From JAKPBU01 sp964425695 (GTDB taxonomy: Bacteria > Pseudomonadota > Gammaproteobacteria > Xanthomonadales > Xanthomonadaceae), in assembly GCA_964425695.1 (NCBI GenBank), contig CAYRNF010000001.1, positions 372,001 to 436,000 of the forward strand: DNA of 64,000 nt, written 5' to 3'. The position numbers and the translations under genes are program-made. Below the pieces are notes generated by a model, which was not told the origin of the DNA, did no database searches, and worked only from the letters and a program-made list of their open reading frames with translations. This document shows, in pieces, positions 23,098 through 32,345 of this stretch; the first letter of the stretch is position 1, and every line of letters starts with the position of its first letter.

Positions 23098-25298
23098 TGC
23101 GCCGCTTCGCCGCGCTGTACCGCCGCCTGGACCGCAGCACCGCCACGCTGGACAAGCGCGCGGCGCTGGTCGAGTACTTCCGCGACGCGCCGCCGCGCGA
23201 TGCGGCGTGGGCGCTGTGGCTGCTCACCGGCGGCAAGGTGACCGCGGCGGTGGCCGGCGCCCGGGGAAAGGCCGCCAAGGCGCGCATCGCCAACACCCGC
23301 GAGCTGCGCACGTGGATCGCCCAGGAGTCCGCCACGCCGGACTGGCTGGTGGACGCCAGCTACGACCAGGTGGGCGATCTGGCCGAAACCCTGGCGCTGC
23401 TGCTGGACGATCCGGTGCAGCGCGGCGAGGACATCGGCCTGGCGGACTGGATCGAGGGCCGCCTGGCGCCGCTGGCCCACGCGGACGAAGACACCCGCCG
23501 CGCGGTGGTGGTGGGCGCCTGGCGCAGCCTGGCCTTCGACGAGCGCCTGGTGTTCAACAAGCTGCTCACCGGCGCGCTGCGCGTGGGCGTGTCGCAGGGG
23601 CTGGTGCAGCAGGCGCTGGCCGAGCTGTCGGGCCTGGACATCGCGTTGATCGCGCAGCGCATGCTCGGTGCGTGGACGCCGTCGGAGGCGTTCGTGGCGG
23701 GGCTGCTCTCGCACGAGGCGCAGCCCGGCGATGCGGCTTCGCCGTTTCCGTTTTTCCTGGCCTCGCCGCTGGAAACCGCACTGCGCGCCGGCGACGACGG
23801 CGAGCCGCCCTCGCCCAACGATCCCGACGCCGTGGCGCGCGCGCTGGGCGACATCGGCGACTGGAAGCTGGAGTGGAAGTGGGACGGCATCCGCGTGCAG
23901 CTGATCCGCCGCAACGGCGGCGTGGCCCTGTGGTCGCGCGGCGAGGAGCGCATGGACGGCCGCTTCCCGGAAATCGAGACCGCGCTGGCCGCGCTGCCGC
24001 GCGACGCGGTGATCGACGGCGAACTGCTGGCCTGGCGCGAAGGCGAGGCCGCACCGCTCCCGTTCACCGCGCTGCAGACCCGCATCCAGCGCCGCAAGCC
24101 GGGGCCGAAGGCGCTGGCCGACACGCCGGTGCGCGTGCTTGCCTACGACCTGCTGGAGCTCGACGGCGAAGACCTGCGCGAGCGGCCGCTGGTGCAGCGG
24201 CGGGCGCTGCTGGAACGACTCCTGGCCGCCACGGGTGATGCGACAGAAGGTGATCCGTCACTCCCGCGCAGGCGGGAGTCCAGGGACGTTGCGCTTGAAG
24301 TGCATGGCGCTGCGGATCACGAAGGATCAAAGGCCGCGTCCATGGGCTCCCGCCTTCGCGGGGATGACGGTGTGGGACAGGACGATCTGTCGCTGTCCAT
24401 GAATGAACACCCCGGCGGGCTGTTGAGAGCCGCCTCCCGCGTTCGCGTGGATGATGGTGAAAAAGAAAGTGAATCGTCACTCCCGCGCAGGCGGGAGCCC
24501 AAGGACGTTGGGCTTCCAGTGGATGGCGAAGCGCATCACGGAGAATCAGAGGGAACGTCCATGGATCCCCGCCTTCGCGGGGATGACGTTGGGGAAGAAG
24601 TTGATCCGTCACTCGCGCGCAGGCGGGAGCCCATGGACGTCGGGCTTGAAGTGGATCGTGACACGCATCATGGAGGATCAGAGGCGACGTCCATGGGTCC
24701 CCGCGTTCGCGGGAATGACGGCATAACGGTGCCGTCGCAGTCGACTTCGGCTTCGCAACGCATCGCGCTGTCCCCGCACATCCATGCCGCCTCATGGACC
24801 GACGCTGCACAGCTGCGCGAGGATTCCCGCACGCGCGGCGTGGAAGGGCTGATGCTCAAGCGTGCGGATTCGCCGTATCGCCACGGCCGCAAGCGCGGCG
24901 ACTGGTGGAAGTGGAAGGTGGATCCGCTGACCATCGACGCGGTACTGCTGTATGCGCAGAGCGGCCACGGCCGGCGCAGCACGCTGTACACCGACTACAC
25001 CTTCGGCCTGTGGGACGGCGATGCGCTGGTGCCGGTGGCCAAGGCGTACTCGGGGCTGGACGACAAGGAAATCCTGCAGCTGGACCGCTGGATCCGTGCG
25101 CACACCACCGAACGCTTCGGGCCGGTGCGTGCGGTGCAGCACGGGCAGGTGTTCGAGCTCGGCTTCGAAGCGGTGAATCGCTCCAGCCGCCACAAGTCGG
25201 GCATCGCGGTGCGGTTCCCGCGGATCCTGCGCTGGCGCCACGACAAGCCGGTGGCCGAAGCCGACGCGCTGTCCACGCTGCGGGCGCTGGCACGATGA
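23097..25298 (+). CDS. ATP-dependent DNA ligase with repeat-expanded linker
   Basis: 733 residues, about 200 longer than the ~530 usual for ligases of this cluster. N-terminal helical DNA-binding domain (1-240), adenylation domain with KWDG motif LEWKWDGIR (Lys261, AMP-linked), GELLAW, then RGVEGLMLKR and WWKWKVD, and an OB-fold domain to the end. Between about residues 381 and 554 is an Arg/Asp-rich insert made of three 38-residue repeats (SLPRRREP...RLRGDD), coded by palindromic elements. All catalytic motifs lie outside the insert, so activity is plausible but unproven. Joins DNA nicks using ATP. Overlaps genes on both sides. Confidence 0.93.
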   Translation: MRRFAALYRRLDRSTATLDKRAALVEYFRDAPPRDAAWALWLLTGGKVTAAVAGARGKAAKARIANTRELRTWIAQESATPDWLVDASYDQVGDLAETLALLLDDPVQRGEDIGLADWIEGRLAPLAHADEDTRRAVVVGAWRSLAFDERLVFNKLLTGALRVGVSQGLVQQALAELSGLDIALIAQRMLGAWTPSEAFVAGLLSHEAQPGDAASPFPFFLASPLETALRAGDDGEPPSPNDPDAVARALGDIGDWKLEWKWDGIRVQLIRRNGGVALWSRGEERMDGRFPEIETALAALPRDAVIDGELLAWREGEAAPLPFTALQTRIQRRKPGPKALADTPVRVLAYDLLELDGEDLRERPLVQRRALLERLLAATGDATEGDPSLPRRRESRDVALEVHGAADHEGSKAASMGSRLRGDDGVGQDDLSLSMNEHPGGLLRAASRVRVDDGEKESESSLPRRREPKDVGLPVDGEAHHGESEGTSMDPRLRGDDVGEEVDPSLARRREPMDVGLEVDRDTHHGGSEATSMGPRVRGNDGITVPSQSTSASQRIALSPHIHAASWTDAAQLREDSRTRGVEGLMLKRADSPYRHGRKRGDWWKWKVDPLTIDAVLLYAQSGHGRRSTLYTDYTFGLWDGDALVPVAKAYSGLDDKEILQLDRWIRAHTTERFGPVRAVQHGQVFELGFEAVNRSSRHKSGIAVRFPRILRWRHDKPVAEADALSTLRALAR
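24256..24720. repeat. Three 114-bp palindromic elements within the ligase gene
   Basis: Copies at 24256-24369, 24475-24588 and 24607-24720, each 114 bp. Each begins CGTCACTC(C/G)CGCGCAGGCGG and ends CGCCTTCGCGGGGATGACG or a close variant, so the two ends are inverted. This is a widespread REP-like element in Gammaproteobacteria. Distances between starts are 219 and 132 bp, so all copies read in the same frame. A degenerate half-copy lies at 24431-24457. Confidence 0.92.
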
Positions 25299-27850
25299 CG
25301 CCGCCTGCCGCAGCGCAGCCGGCGGACGCTGCGCCGGGCGGCGCGGGCGTGCCGCGCGCGCGGCGCCGCCACGACGCGCCCCTGGCGGACTGGTTCGGTG
25401 CGCGCGGCTGGACGCCCGCACCGTTCCAGCGCGAGGCGTGGCGCCGCTACCGCAACGGCGAGTCCGGCCTGGTGGTCACGCCCACCGGCAGCGGCAAGAC
25501 GCTGGCGGTGTTCGGCGGGCCGCTGCTGGAAGCGCTGGCCGCCGGTGAACACACGACGCCGCCGCCGAAGACGAAGCGCGGCACGCCCGTGACCGCACGC
25601 ACCCGCGTGCTGTGGATCACGCCGCTGCGCGCGCTGGCCCACGACACGGCGCGCGCGCTGCGCGATCCGATCGAGACGCTGGGCCTGCCGTGGACGGTCG
25701 CGATGCGCACCGGCGACGCCAGCGCCCGTGACCGACGCCTCGCCCGGCAGGGCCGCGCCGACGTGCTGGTGATCACGCCCGAATCGCTGGCGCTGCTGCT
25801 GAGCTATCCGGATACGCAGGCGCAGCTCGCGGGGCTGCGCACGGTGGTGGTGGACGAGTGGCACGAACTGCTGGGCAACAAGCGCGGCGTACTGCTGCAA
25901 CTGTGCCTGGCGCGGCTGCGCGCGTGGTCGCCCGCGCTGCGCACCTGGGGCGTGTCGGCCACGCTGGGCAACCTGGCACAGGCGCGCGACGTGCTGCTGC
26001 CGCATGTGCCGGAGGCGGCGATCGTGCAGGCCGCACGCCCGCGTTCGCTGGTGCTCGAAACGCTGCTTCCGGAGGAAGGCGAACGCTTTCCGTGGGCGGG
26101 CCACCTGGGCCTGTCGCAGGTGCAGCGCGTGGTCGCTCGCCTGCAGCACGCGCGCAGCACGCTGCTGTTCGCGAACACGCGTGCGCAGGCCGAGCTGTGG
26201 CATCGCGCGCTGTCGTCGGTGTGGCTGGACGATCCGGCCACGCTCGCCCTGCACCACGGCTCGCTGGATCCCGCGCTGCGCCGCGCCGCGGAACAGGGCC
26301 TGCGCGACGGTTCGGTGCGCTGCGTCGTGGCGACTTCAAGCCTGGACCTGGGCGTGGATTTCCCGGCCGTGGACCAGGTGCTGCAGATCGGCAGCCCCAA
26401 GGGCATGGCGCGGCTGCTGCAGCGCGCCGGGCGCGCCCGCCATCGGCCGGGCGAAGCCGGGCACATCGTGTGCGTGCCCACCCATGCGCTGGAACTGGCC
26501 GAGTACGCGGCCGCGCGTGAGGCCCTGCGCGAAGGCGAGGTGGAAGCGCGCCCGCCACCGACGCTGTCGCTGGACGTGCTGGCGCAGCACTGCATCACCC
26601 TGGCGCTGGGCGGCGGCTTCAACGCCGACGCGCTGCTGGCGGAAGTGCGCGGCACGCACGCGTTCGCCGCGCTGACCGACGTGCAGTGGGCGGCGGTGCT
26701 GGCCTTCATCGTGCAGGGCGGGCAGGCGCTGCAGCACTATCCGGACTTCCGCCGCGTGGTGCGCGATGGCGACGGCCTGTATCGCGTGCACGACCGGCGC
26801 ATCGCGTTCCGCCACCGGCTGTCCATCGGCACCATCGCCAGCGACGGGTCGATGCAGGTCAAGCTGCTCAAGGGCGGCGGGCTGGGCAGCGTGGAGGAAA
26901 GCTTCGCCGCGCGGCTGCGTCCCGGCGACCGCTTCCAGTTCGCGGGCCGCACGCTGGAGCTGGTGCAGCTCAAGGAGATGACCGCCTACGTCCGCGTGTC
27001 CAAACGTGCCGATGGCACGGTGCCGCGGTGGCAGGGCGGGCGCATGCCCATGTCCACCGCGCTGGGCGCGCGCGTCGCCGCGGTGCTGGCCGCGCCGCCG
27101 GACGTGCCGGAGCTGCGCGCGCTGGCGCCGCTGCGCGAGCTGCAGCAGCGCCTGTCCGCGCTGCCGGGCGCGCAGGTGCTGCTGGCGGAATTCCTGAAGA
27201 CGCGCGAGGGGTGGCACCTGTTCCTGTATCCGTTCGCCGGGCGCGCCGTGCACGAAGGGTTGGCCGCGCTTCTGGCGCTGCGCTGGAGCCGGCGTGCGCC
27301 GAACAGCTTCGCCTTCGCGGTGAACGACTACGGCCTGGCCCTGACCGCACAGGCCGAGACGGAAATCGATGCCGACACGCTGCGCGCGCTGCTGTCGCCC
27401 GACGCGCTGGCCGACGATCTTGCCGAAGGCCTCAACCTGACCGAGCTCGCCCGCCGCCAGTTCCGCGAGGTCGCGCGCGTCGCCGGGCTGCTGCCGCCGT
27501 CGCTGCCCGGGCGCGCCGCGCGCAGCCTGCGCCAGCTGCAGGCCTCCAGCGGCCTGCTGTTCGACGTGCTGCGCCAGCACGATCCCGACCACCTGCTGCT
27601 GCAGCAGGCCGCGCGCGAGGTGTTCGAGGCGCAACTCGACGTGCAGGCGCTGCGCGCGGTGCTGGAGCGCTGCCACGCGCAGGCGCTGCACCTGCACCAT
27701 CCCGCCACGCTCACGCCGCTGGCGTTCCCGCTGTGGGCCGAGTCCATGCGCGGCACGCTCAGCAGCGAGGACTGGAAGACCCGCGTGGAACGCGCGGCAC
27801 GGCAGCTGGATGCGCGCCATGCGCGGCGCCGGGGCGGACGCCGTGGGTGA
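25295..27850 (+). CDS. Ligase-associated Lhr-type DNA helicase
   Basis: 851 residues, overlapping the ligase stop (ATGA). SF2 helicase: Q motif region TPAPFQREAW, motif I TPTGSGKT, Ia TPLRAL, motif II VVDEWHEL (DEWH), motif III SATLGN, IV LLFANTR, V TSSLDLGVDF, VI QRAGRARHR. Residues ~440-800 contain the winged-helix and Lhr-specific domains (VKLLKGGGLGSVEESFA, YVRVSKRADGTVPRWQGGRM). This is the Lhr-Core type, which translocates along DNA and unwinds it. Works with the exonuclease, ligase and phosphoesterase encoded beside it. All motifs complete. Confidence 0.95.
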   Translation: MTPPAAAQPADAAPGGAGVPRARRRHDAPLADWFGARGWTPAPFQREAWRRYRNGESGLVVTPTGSGKTLAVFGGPLLEALAAGEHTTPPPKTKRGTPVTARTRVLWITPLRALAHDTARALRDPIETLGLPWTVAMRTGDASARDRRLARQGRADVLVITPESLALLLSYPDTQAQLAGLRTVVVDEWHELLGNKRGVLLQLCLARLRAWSPALRTWGVSATLGNLAQARDVLLPHVPEAAIVQAARPRSLVLETLLPEEGERFPWAGHLGLSQVQRVVARLQHARSTLLFANTRAQAELWHRALSSVWLDDPATLALHHGSLDPALRRAAEQGLRDGSVRCVVATSSLDLGVDFPAVDQVLQIGSPKGMARLLQRAGRARHRPGEAGHIVCVPTHALELAEYAAAREALREGEVEARPPPTLSLDVLAQHCITLALGGGFNADALLAEVRGTHAFAALTDVQWAAVLAFIVQGGQALQHYPDFRRVVRDGDGLYRVHDRRIAFRHRLSIGTIASDGSMQVKLLKGGGLGSVEESFAARLRPGDRFQFAGRTLELVQLKEMTAYVRVSKRADGTVPRWQGGRMPMSTALGARVAAVLAAPPDVPELRALAPLRELQQRLSALPGAQVLLAEFLKTREGWHLFLYPFAGRAVHEGLAALLALRWSRRAPNSFAFAVNDYGLALTAQAETEIDADTLRALLSPDALADDLAEGLNLTELARRQFREVARVAGLLPPSLPGRAARSLRQLQASSGLLFDVLRQHDPDHLLLQQAAREVFEAQLDVQALRAVLERCHAQALHLHHPATLTPLAFPLWAESMRGTLSSEDWKTRVERAARQLDARHARRRGGRRG

Positions 27851-28496
27851 GACGCTGCCGATCCTGCTGGCGGGCGAGCCGGTGGTGCTGCTCGCCGACC
27901 GCGCCCTGTACTGGCCGGCGCGCGGGCGCCTGCTGATCGCCGATTTGCACCTGGGCAAGGGCGACGTGTTCCGCGCCGCCGGCATCCCCGTGCCCACCGG
28001 CGGCACCGCGCACGACCTGGCGCGGCTGGATGTGCTGCTGCGCGCAACCGGCGCGCATGCGCTGTGGATCCTGGGCGACTTCCTGCACGGGCCGCGCCAT
28101 GCCGGCGTGGATGCGGCGTGGCGCGCGTTGCGCGACGCGCACCCGCACGTGCACATGGCGGTGGTGCGCGGCAACCACGACCGCCGCTTCGACCGCGACG
28201 CGGCGGGCGTGGACGAGGTGCCGGAAGGCCTGGTGGACGGTCCGTTCGCGTTCCGCCACGCACCGCACGACGAGCCCGCCGCGGGCGCCACCGGCGACGC
28301 GCCGCACCTGCTGTGCGGGCACGTGCATCCGGTGCTGCGCATCCCGGGCACCGGTGCGCACCCGCTGTTCTGGCTGCAGCCCGGCTGCACCGTGCTGCCT
28401 GCGTTCTCGCGCTTCACCGGCGGCTACCGGGTGTCGCCTGCGGCCTGTGCGGGCAGCGTGGTCTGCGACGGGCGCGCGCTGCTGCGCCTGCGCTGA
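27810..28496 (+). CDS. pdeM: Ligase-associated metallophosphoesterase
   Basis: 228 residues from ATG 27810; ATG 27819 or GTG 27843 would shorten the 5' end. It overlaps the helicase by up to 41 bases. Calcineurin-like fold: LLIADLHLGKG (DxH), LGDFLHGPRH (GD), RGNHDRRF (GNHD), and LLCGHVHPV (GHxH), all present for a two-metal site. This is the fourth component of the exonuclease-ligase-Lhr cluster. A phosphodiesterase on nucleic-acid or nucleotide ends is the expected activity. Cytoplasmic. Confidence 0.93.
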   Translation: MRAMRGAGADAVGETLPILLAGEPVVLLADRALYWPARGRLLIADLHLGKGDVFRAAGIPVPTGGTAHDLARLDVLLRATGAHALWILGDFLHGPRHAGVDAAWRALRDAHPHVHMAVVRGNHDRRFDRDAAGVDEVPEGLVDGPFAFRHAPHDEPAAGATGDAPHLLCGHVHPVLRIPGTGAHPLFWLQPGCTVLPAFSRFTGGYRVSPAACAGSVVCDGRALLRLR

Positions 28497-28550
28497 GCGG
28501 TCCGCGCTGCGCGGCGTAGCATGGGCCGCAGTGTCGAAGGGAGTCGCGGG

Positions 28551-29105
28551 ATGGTGTCGCTTCTGGGGATCTCCGGCAGCCTGCGCGCAGGCTCGTTCAA
28601 TACCGCGCTGCTGCGCGCCGCGCAGGGCGTCGCGGGCGAAGGCGTGGCGCTGCGGCTCGCCACCGTGCACGGCATCCCGCTGTACGACGCGGACGCCGAG
28701 GCGCGAGACGGCCTGCCGCCGGCGGTGCAGGCGTTGAAGGCGCAGGTGCTGGCCGCCGACGGCGTCCTGCTCGCTACGCCCGAGTACAACAACGGCATTC
28801 CCGGCGTGTTCAAGAATGCGATCGACTGGCTTTCGCGCCCGTCGTCGGACATTCCGCGGGTGTTCGGCGACCGCGCCTTCGCGGTCATCGGCGCATCGCC
28901 CGGCGGCTTCGGCACGCTGCTGGCGCAGGACGCGTGGTGGCCGGTGCTGCGCACCCTGCGCGCACGCGTCTGGTTCGGCGGCAGGCTCACCGTGTCGCGG
29001 GCCGGCGGCGTCTTCGATGCCGGCGGTACGCTGGTCGACGACAAGGTGCGGGAGCAGCTGCGCGCGTTCGTGCAGGGCTTCGCCGATTTCTCGCGCCGCC
29101 GCTAG
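28551..29105 (+). CDS. NADPH-dependent FMN reductase family protein
   Basis: 184 residues. Flavodoxin-like fold: LLGISGSLRAGSFNTALLRA binds FMN phosphate, TPEYNNGIPGVFKNAIDWLS is the second signature, and ASPGGFGTLLAQ follows. Reduces quinones, chromate or other acceptors with NAD(P)H; the substrate cannot be told. AAGGGAG ribosome site fits the ATG at 28551 better than the earlier ATG at 28521. It follows the repair cluster on the same strand by 54 bp and is likely independent of it. Confidence 0.92.
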   Translation: MVSLLGISGSLRAGSFNTALLRAAQGVAGEGVALRLATVHGIPLYDADAEARDGLPPAVQALKAQVLAADGVLLATPEYNNGIPGVFKNAIDWLSRPSSDIPRVFGDRAFAVIGASPGGFGTLLAQDAWWPVLRTLRARVWFGGRLTVSRAGGVFDAGGTLVDDKVREQLRAFVQGFADFSRRR

Positions 29106-29193
29106 CGCGCCACGCCGCGCGTACTGCGGCCTACACGCCTCCGCGACCGCGCATGCGCGAGCCTGTCGGCCGCCCCCTGCGCCGAGACCCGCC

Positions 29194-29574
29194 ATGACCG
29201 CGATCTTCCTGTGGCTCAACGCCGTGCTGTATGCCGTGTTCTGCGCGTGGTGCACGCTGCGCTGGGCCTCCACGTCGCAGGCCCTCGGCTACGTGCAGCT
29301 CAACGGCAGCGGGCGTTCGGAATACCTGGCCGTGTACGGCGGCCTGCAGCTGGGCCTGGCGATCGCGTTCGCGCTGCTGGCGCTCAATCCGCAGCACCAT
29401 CGCATCGGCGTGGTGTTCGGTCTGGTGCTGTACGCGGCGATCGTGCCGTTCCGCTGGGCCAGCGTGTCGCTGCTGGGGCCGGTGGAGCGCCTGACCCTGG
29501 CGGTGGGCGCGTTGGAAACCGGCATGTTGCTGTGGGCGCTGGCGCTGTGGTGGAGCGGCCGCACGGCGCTCTAG
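29194..29574 (+). CDS. Four-helix membrane protein, DUF4345-like
   Basis: 126 residues with about four transmembrane helices (1-20, 50-68, 74-92, 100-120), separated by short loops (SEYLAVYGGLQLGLAIAF is the distinctive second helix). This resembles the DUF4345/AGROH133 type of small integral membrane proteins. No known function. Stands alone between the flavin reductase and the PPOX-like gene. Confidence 0.6.
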   Translation: MTAIFLWLNAVLYAVFCAWCTLRWASTSQALGYVQLNGSGRSEYLAVYGGLQLGLAIAFALLALNPQHHRIGVVFGLVLYAAIVPFRWASVSLLGPVERLTLAVGALETGMLLWALALWWSGRTAL

Positions 29575-29683
29575 GCCGCGCGCATCGCGCGGCGTGCGGT
29601 CACGGAAGCCTCACCCCGCGTCGCCGAGCCTGTCGGCCCCGATTCGCTCGATCCCTCCCCATTTCCCCAAGGAACCCCCGCCC

Positions 29684-30169
29684 ATGGCGACGCCGCACGA
29701 ACTGGAAGCAAAACTCTGGAAGGCGCTGGAATCCGACCGCACCGTGATGCTGGGCATCGACGGCGCCGAAGGCGGTCACACGCGGCCGATGACCGCGATC
29801 GTGGAAGGCGGCCACGGCCCGCTGTGGTTCTTCACCGGCAAGCCCAATGCGCTGGTCGAATTGGCCGGCACCGCCGGGCGTCGTGCGGTCGCCGCGTTCA
29901 GCGCGAAGGGCCACGACCTGTTCGCCAGCATCCACGGCACCTTGCGCATCGACCAGGACCGCGCGGTGATCGACCGCCTGTGGAACCCCTTCATCGCCGC
30001 GTGGTTCGAAGGCAAGGACGATCCCAACCTGGTGCTGATGCGCTTGGACGCCGAAGACGCCGAGGTGTGGCTCAACGAAAACAACCTGCTGGCCGGCATC
30101 AAGATGCTGCTGGGCGTGGACCCGAAGAAGGACTACGCCGACAAGGCCGGCGAGGTCCAGCTGGGCTGA
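29684..30169 (+). CDS. General stress protein 26-like PPOX-fold protein
   Basis: 161 residues. Related to the gene at 21557: LWKALESDRTVMLGID, HTRPMTAIVEGGHGPLWFFTGK, SIHGTLRIDQDRAVIDRLW, then FEGKDDPNLVLMRLDAEDAEVW. Probable FMN-binding split barrel with unknown substrate. AAGGAA ribosome site precedes the ATG. The two PPOX-like proteins in the window have clear common blocks (GKDDPNL) but differ in N- and C-terminus. Confidence 0.88.
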   Translation: MATPHELEAKLWKALESDRTVMLGIDGAEGGHTRPMTAIVEGGHGPLWFFTGKPNALVELAGTAGRRAVAAFSAKGHDLFASIHGTLRIDQDRAVIDRLWNPFIAAWFEGKDDPNLVLMRLDAEDAEVWLNENNLLAGIKMLLGVDPKKDYADKAGEVQLG

Positions 30170-30257
30170 ACACGCCCCGGCGTGGCGGCGTCGATCCGGC
30201 GCCGCCCGGATCGTCGCCAGGGCAAGGGAATCGCCCCGCAAACGGAGACAACGCGCC

Positions 30258-30707
30258 ATGCCCAGCACCATCCGCCTGCATCGTGTCCTGGCCGCGCCGC
30301 CGGACCGCGTCTACCGCGCCTTCCTCGATCCGGCGGCGCTGTGCAAATGGCTGCCGCCGGACGGTTTCACCTGCACCGTGCACGCCTTCGATCCCGTCGT
30401 CGGCGGGCGCTACCGCATGTCGTTCACCAACTTCACCACCGGCGGCAGCCACAGCTTCGGTGGCGAGTTCCTGGAACTGGTGCCGGGCGAGCGCATCCGC
30501 CACACCGACGCGTTCGAGGACCCCAACCTGCCCGGCGAGATGGTGGTGACCGTCGCGCTCAAGCCGGTGTCGTGCGGCACCGAGGTGCACGTGGACCAGG
30601 CCGGCGTCCCCGATGCCATCACGCCGGCGGACTGCTACCTGGGCTGGCAACAGTCGCTGACGCTGCTGGCGCGGCTGGTGGAACCGGAAATTCCGGACGG
30701 ATACTGA
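30258..30707 (+). CDS. SRPBCC/AHSA1 domain protein
   Basis: 149 residues. Activator of Hsp90 ATPase homologue family: RLHRVLAAPPDRVYRAFLDP at the N-terminus, KWLPPDGFTCTVHAFD, YRMSFTNFTTG, and C-terminal WQQSLTLLARLVE. The START-like helix-grip fold binds hydrophobic ligands. Ligand and role unknown. It is a single-domain cytoplasmic protein. Confidence 0.9.
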   Translation: MPSTIRLHRVLAAPPDRVYRAFLDPAALCKWLPPDGFTCTVHAFDPVVGGRYRMSFTNFTTGGSHSFGGEFLELVPGERIRHTDAFEDPNLPGEMVVTVALKPVSCGTEVHVDQAGVPDAITPADCYLGWQQSLTLLARLVEPEIPDGY

Positions 30708-30782
30708 GCCCGCGGTCGCGTCCCCGCCGGGCGCGAAAGCGCGGTGGCATCGGCGCAGCTCCGGAGCGCCAGCGCAGGCGGC

Positions 30783-31976
30783 TCAGCGCTCCGGGCCCGC
30801 CCAGAAGCGCATGTCGCCGTACTCCCACGTCCACGGCACGCCGGTTTCCCCCAGCGCGAAGCGCACCAGCGCGGGAAAGGCGGCTTCGGCGCGCACGTCG
30901 TTGGACAGGATCAGCACGCAGCGTTGGCCGCGCTGCACGCAGACCAGGGTGTTGCCGGTGCTGTCGTTGTGGCCGCCCTTGAAGAAGCCGCGGCCCTGCG
31001 GCCCGTCGAACACCACCACCCCCAGCCCCGCCGCCAGGTCGGCGCGGCGCTGCGCGGGCGGTAGTTCCGGCTGCAGGGTGGGGAACTGGGTGCGCGTGGC
31101 GATCGGCAGCAGCGGCGCGGTCATCGTGGCGTGCATGCGCGGCGTCAGGCCCGCGCCACGTACCAGCGCGGCGGCGAAGCGCGCCAGGTCGGCAATGGTC
31201 GTGTCCATGGAACCGGCGGCACGCACCGTGCTGCGCTCGTCGTGCGGTTCGGTGCTGCCGTCCGCCTTCCAGCCGTCGGCCAGGTTGGCGGCGAACTCCG
31301 GGCGCCATTGCAGGCTGGTGTGGCGCATGCCCAGCGGATCGAACACGCGCCGCTGCAGTTCCTCACCCACGTCCAGGCCCAGCCCGCGTTCCAGCGCGAA
31401 CTGCAGCGCGATGAAGCCGTCACCGGAGTACGCGTAGCGGGAACCGGGCGCGAAGTGGATGCGCAGCCGCCGGTCCGGCTCCAGGAAGCCGAAGTTCGCA
31501 AACCCGGTGGAATGGGTGAGCGCGATGCGCGGCGTGATGGCGCGCCAGCGCTCGTCGCCGGCCAGGTGTTCCCACGTGGCGTAACGATCCTCGCCGGCGT
31601 ACGCGGGCAGCGGCTTGTCCAGCATGGTCGCGATCGGGGCGTCCAGGTCGATCCGCCCCTCGCCGGCCAGCTGCGCCACCAGATAGGCGAAGACGGTCTT
31701 GGTGAGCGACGCGCCGTACATCACGCTGCCGGGGGTGAGCGGATCGCCGGCGGCGTTGCGCAGGCCGTGCGCCTGGACGTCCACCACGCGGCCATCGTCG
31801 ATCAGGGCGATCGCCAGGCCCTGCGCGCCGGTCGCGGCCATGGCACGGCGCACCTGCGCCTCGAGCTGTGGCGCCGTGGGTAGGGCGGGTGGCGCGGGTG
31901 CTGCGCCGGGCCGCGTGGCGCAAGCGGCAGGCAGTGCCAGCAGCGCCGCCAGCAGGCAGGCAAGGGCGTGGCGCAT
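30783..31976 (-). CDS. Serine hydrolase, class C beta-lactamase family lipoprotein
   Basis: 397 residues; start at 31976 gives a lipoprotein signal (ALACLLAALLALPAAC, lipobox PAAC) with GGAG ribosome site. Penicillin-binding fold: catalytic SLTK (nucleophile Ser in GASLTKTVFAYL), YSGDGF in the Tyr-X-Asn position, and KGGHND near the C-terminus. Gly-Asp-Gly instead of Asn in the second motif is unusual. This group includes esterases and D-aminopeptidases as well as beta-lactamases; substrate unknown. Periplasmic. Confidence 0.85.
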   Translation of the reverse strand: MRHALACLLAALLALPAACATRPGAAPAPPALPTAPQLEAQVRRAMAATGAQGLAIALIDDGRVVDVQAHGLRNAAGDPLTPGSVMYGASLTKTVFAYLVAQLAGEGRIDLDAPIATMLDKPLPAYAGEDRYATWEHLAGDERWRAITPRIALTHSTGFANFGFLEPDRRLRIHFAPGSRYAYSGDGFIALQFALERGLGLDVGEELQRRVFDPLGMRHTSLQWRPEFAANLADGWKADGSTEPHDERSTVRAAGSMDTTIADLARFAAALVRGAGLTPRMHATMTAPLLPIATRTQFPTLQPELPPAQRRADLAAGLGVVVFDGPQGRGFFKGGHNDSTGNTLVCVQRGQRCVLILSNDVRAEAAFPALVRFALGETGVPWTWEYGDMRFWAGPER

Positions 31977-32099
31977 CGGACGCTCCGCGACGGGACCTGC
32001 GTGCAGCGTGCCTCCGCCTGCGCCACCGCTGCAAGCGCGTGCACGCGGGCTTGCCGCGCCGCGGCGCAGGGTGCACACGGCACCGACGGGAGACAGGCC

Positions 32100-32294
32100 A
32101 TGACGCCGCTGGAAAAACCGCTGCGCCGCGAGGTCCGCGTGGGCGACCAGGCCCATACCGTGCTGATCGACGCGGACGGCCTGAAGTTCACGCGCAAAGG
32201 CGCGCGCAACGGTGTCGAGCTGCGCTGGGCGGACCTGGCCAGCGGCGATGCGGCGCTGGCCGTGGCGCTGCGCGCGTCGCTCGCCCAGCCCTGA
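32100..32294 (+). CDS. Small conserved hypothetical protein
   Basis: 64 residues. Divergent from the serine hydrolase. Regular strand-like pattern (REVRVGDQAHTVLIDADGLKF) followed by a short helix. No family recognised, no signal peptide. GGGAGACAGG precedes the ATG. Confidence 0.6.
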   Translation: MTPLEKPLRREVRVGDQAHTVLIDADGLKFTRKGARNGVELRWADLASGDAALAVALRASLAQP

Positions 32295-32345
32295 GTCGCC
32301 GCCGGGCGCCGCGTGCGGCGCGATCCGTGCGCCTGGGCGCCGCGA

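Noticed and set aside
24256..24720. CRISPR array inside the ligase gene
   Set aside because: Repeats are 114 bp with internal inverted ends, unequal spacing and no unique spacers of constant length.
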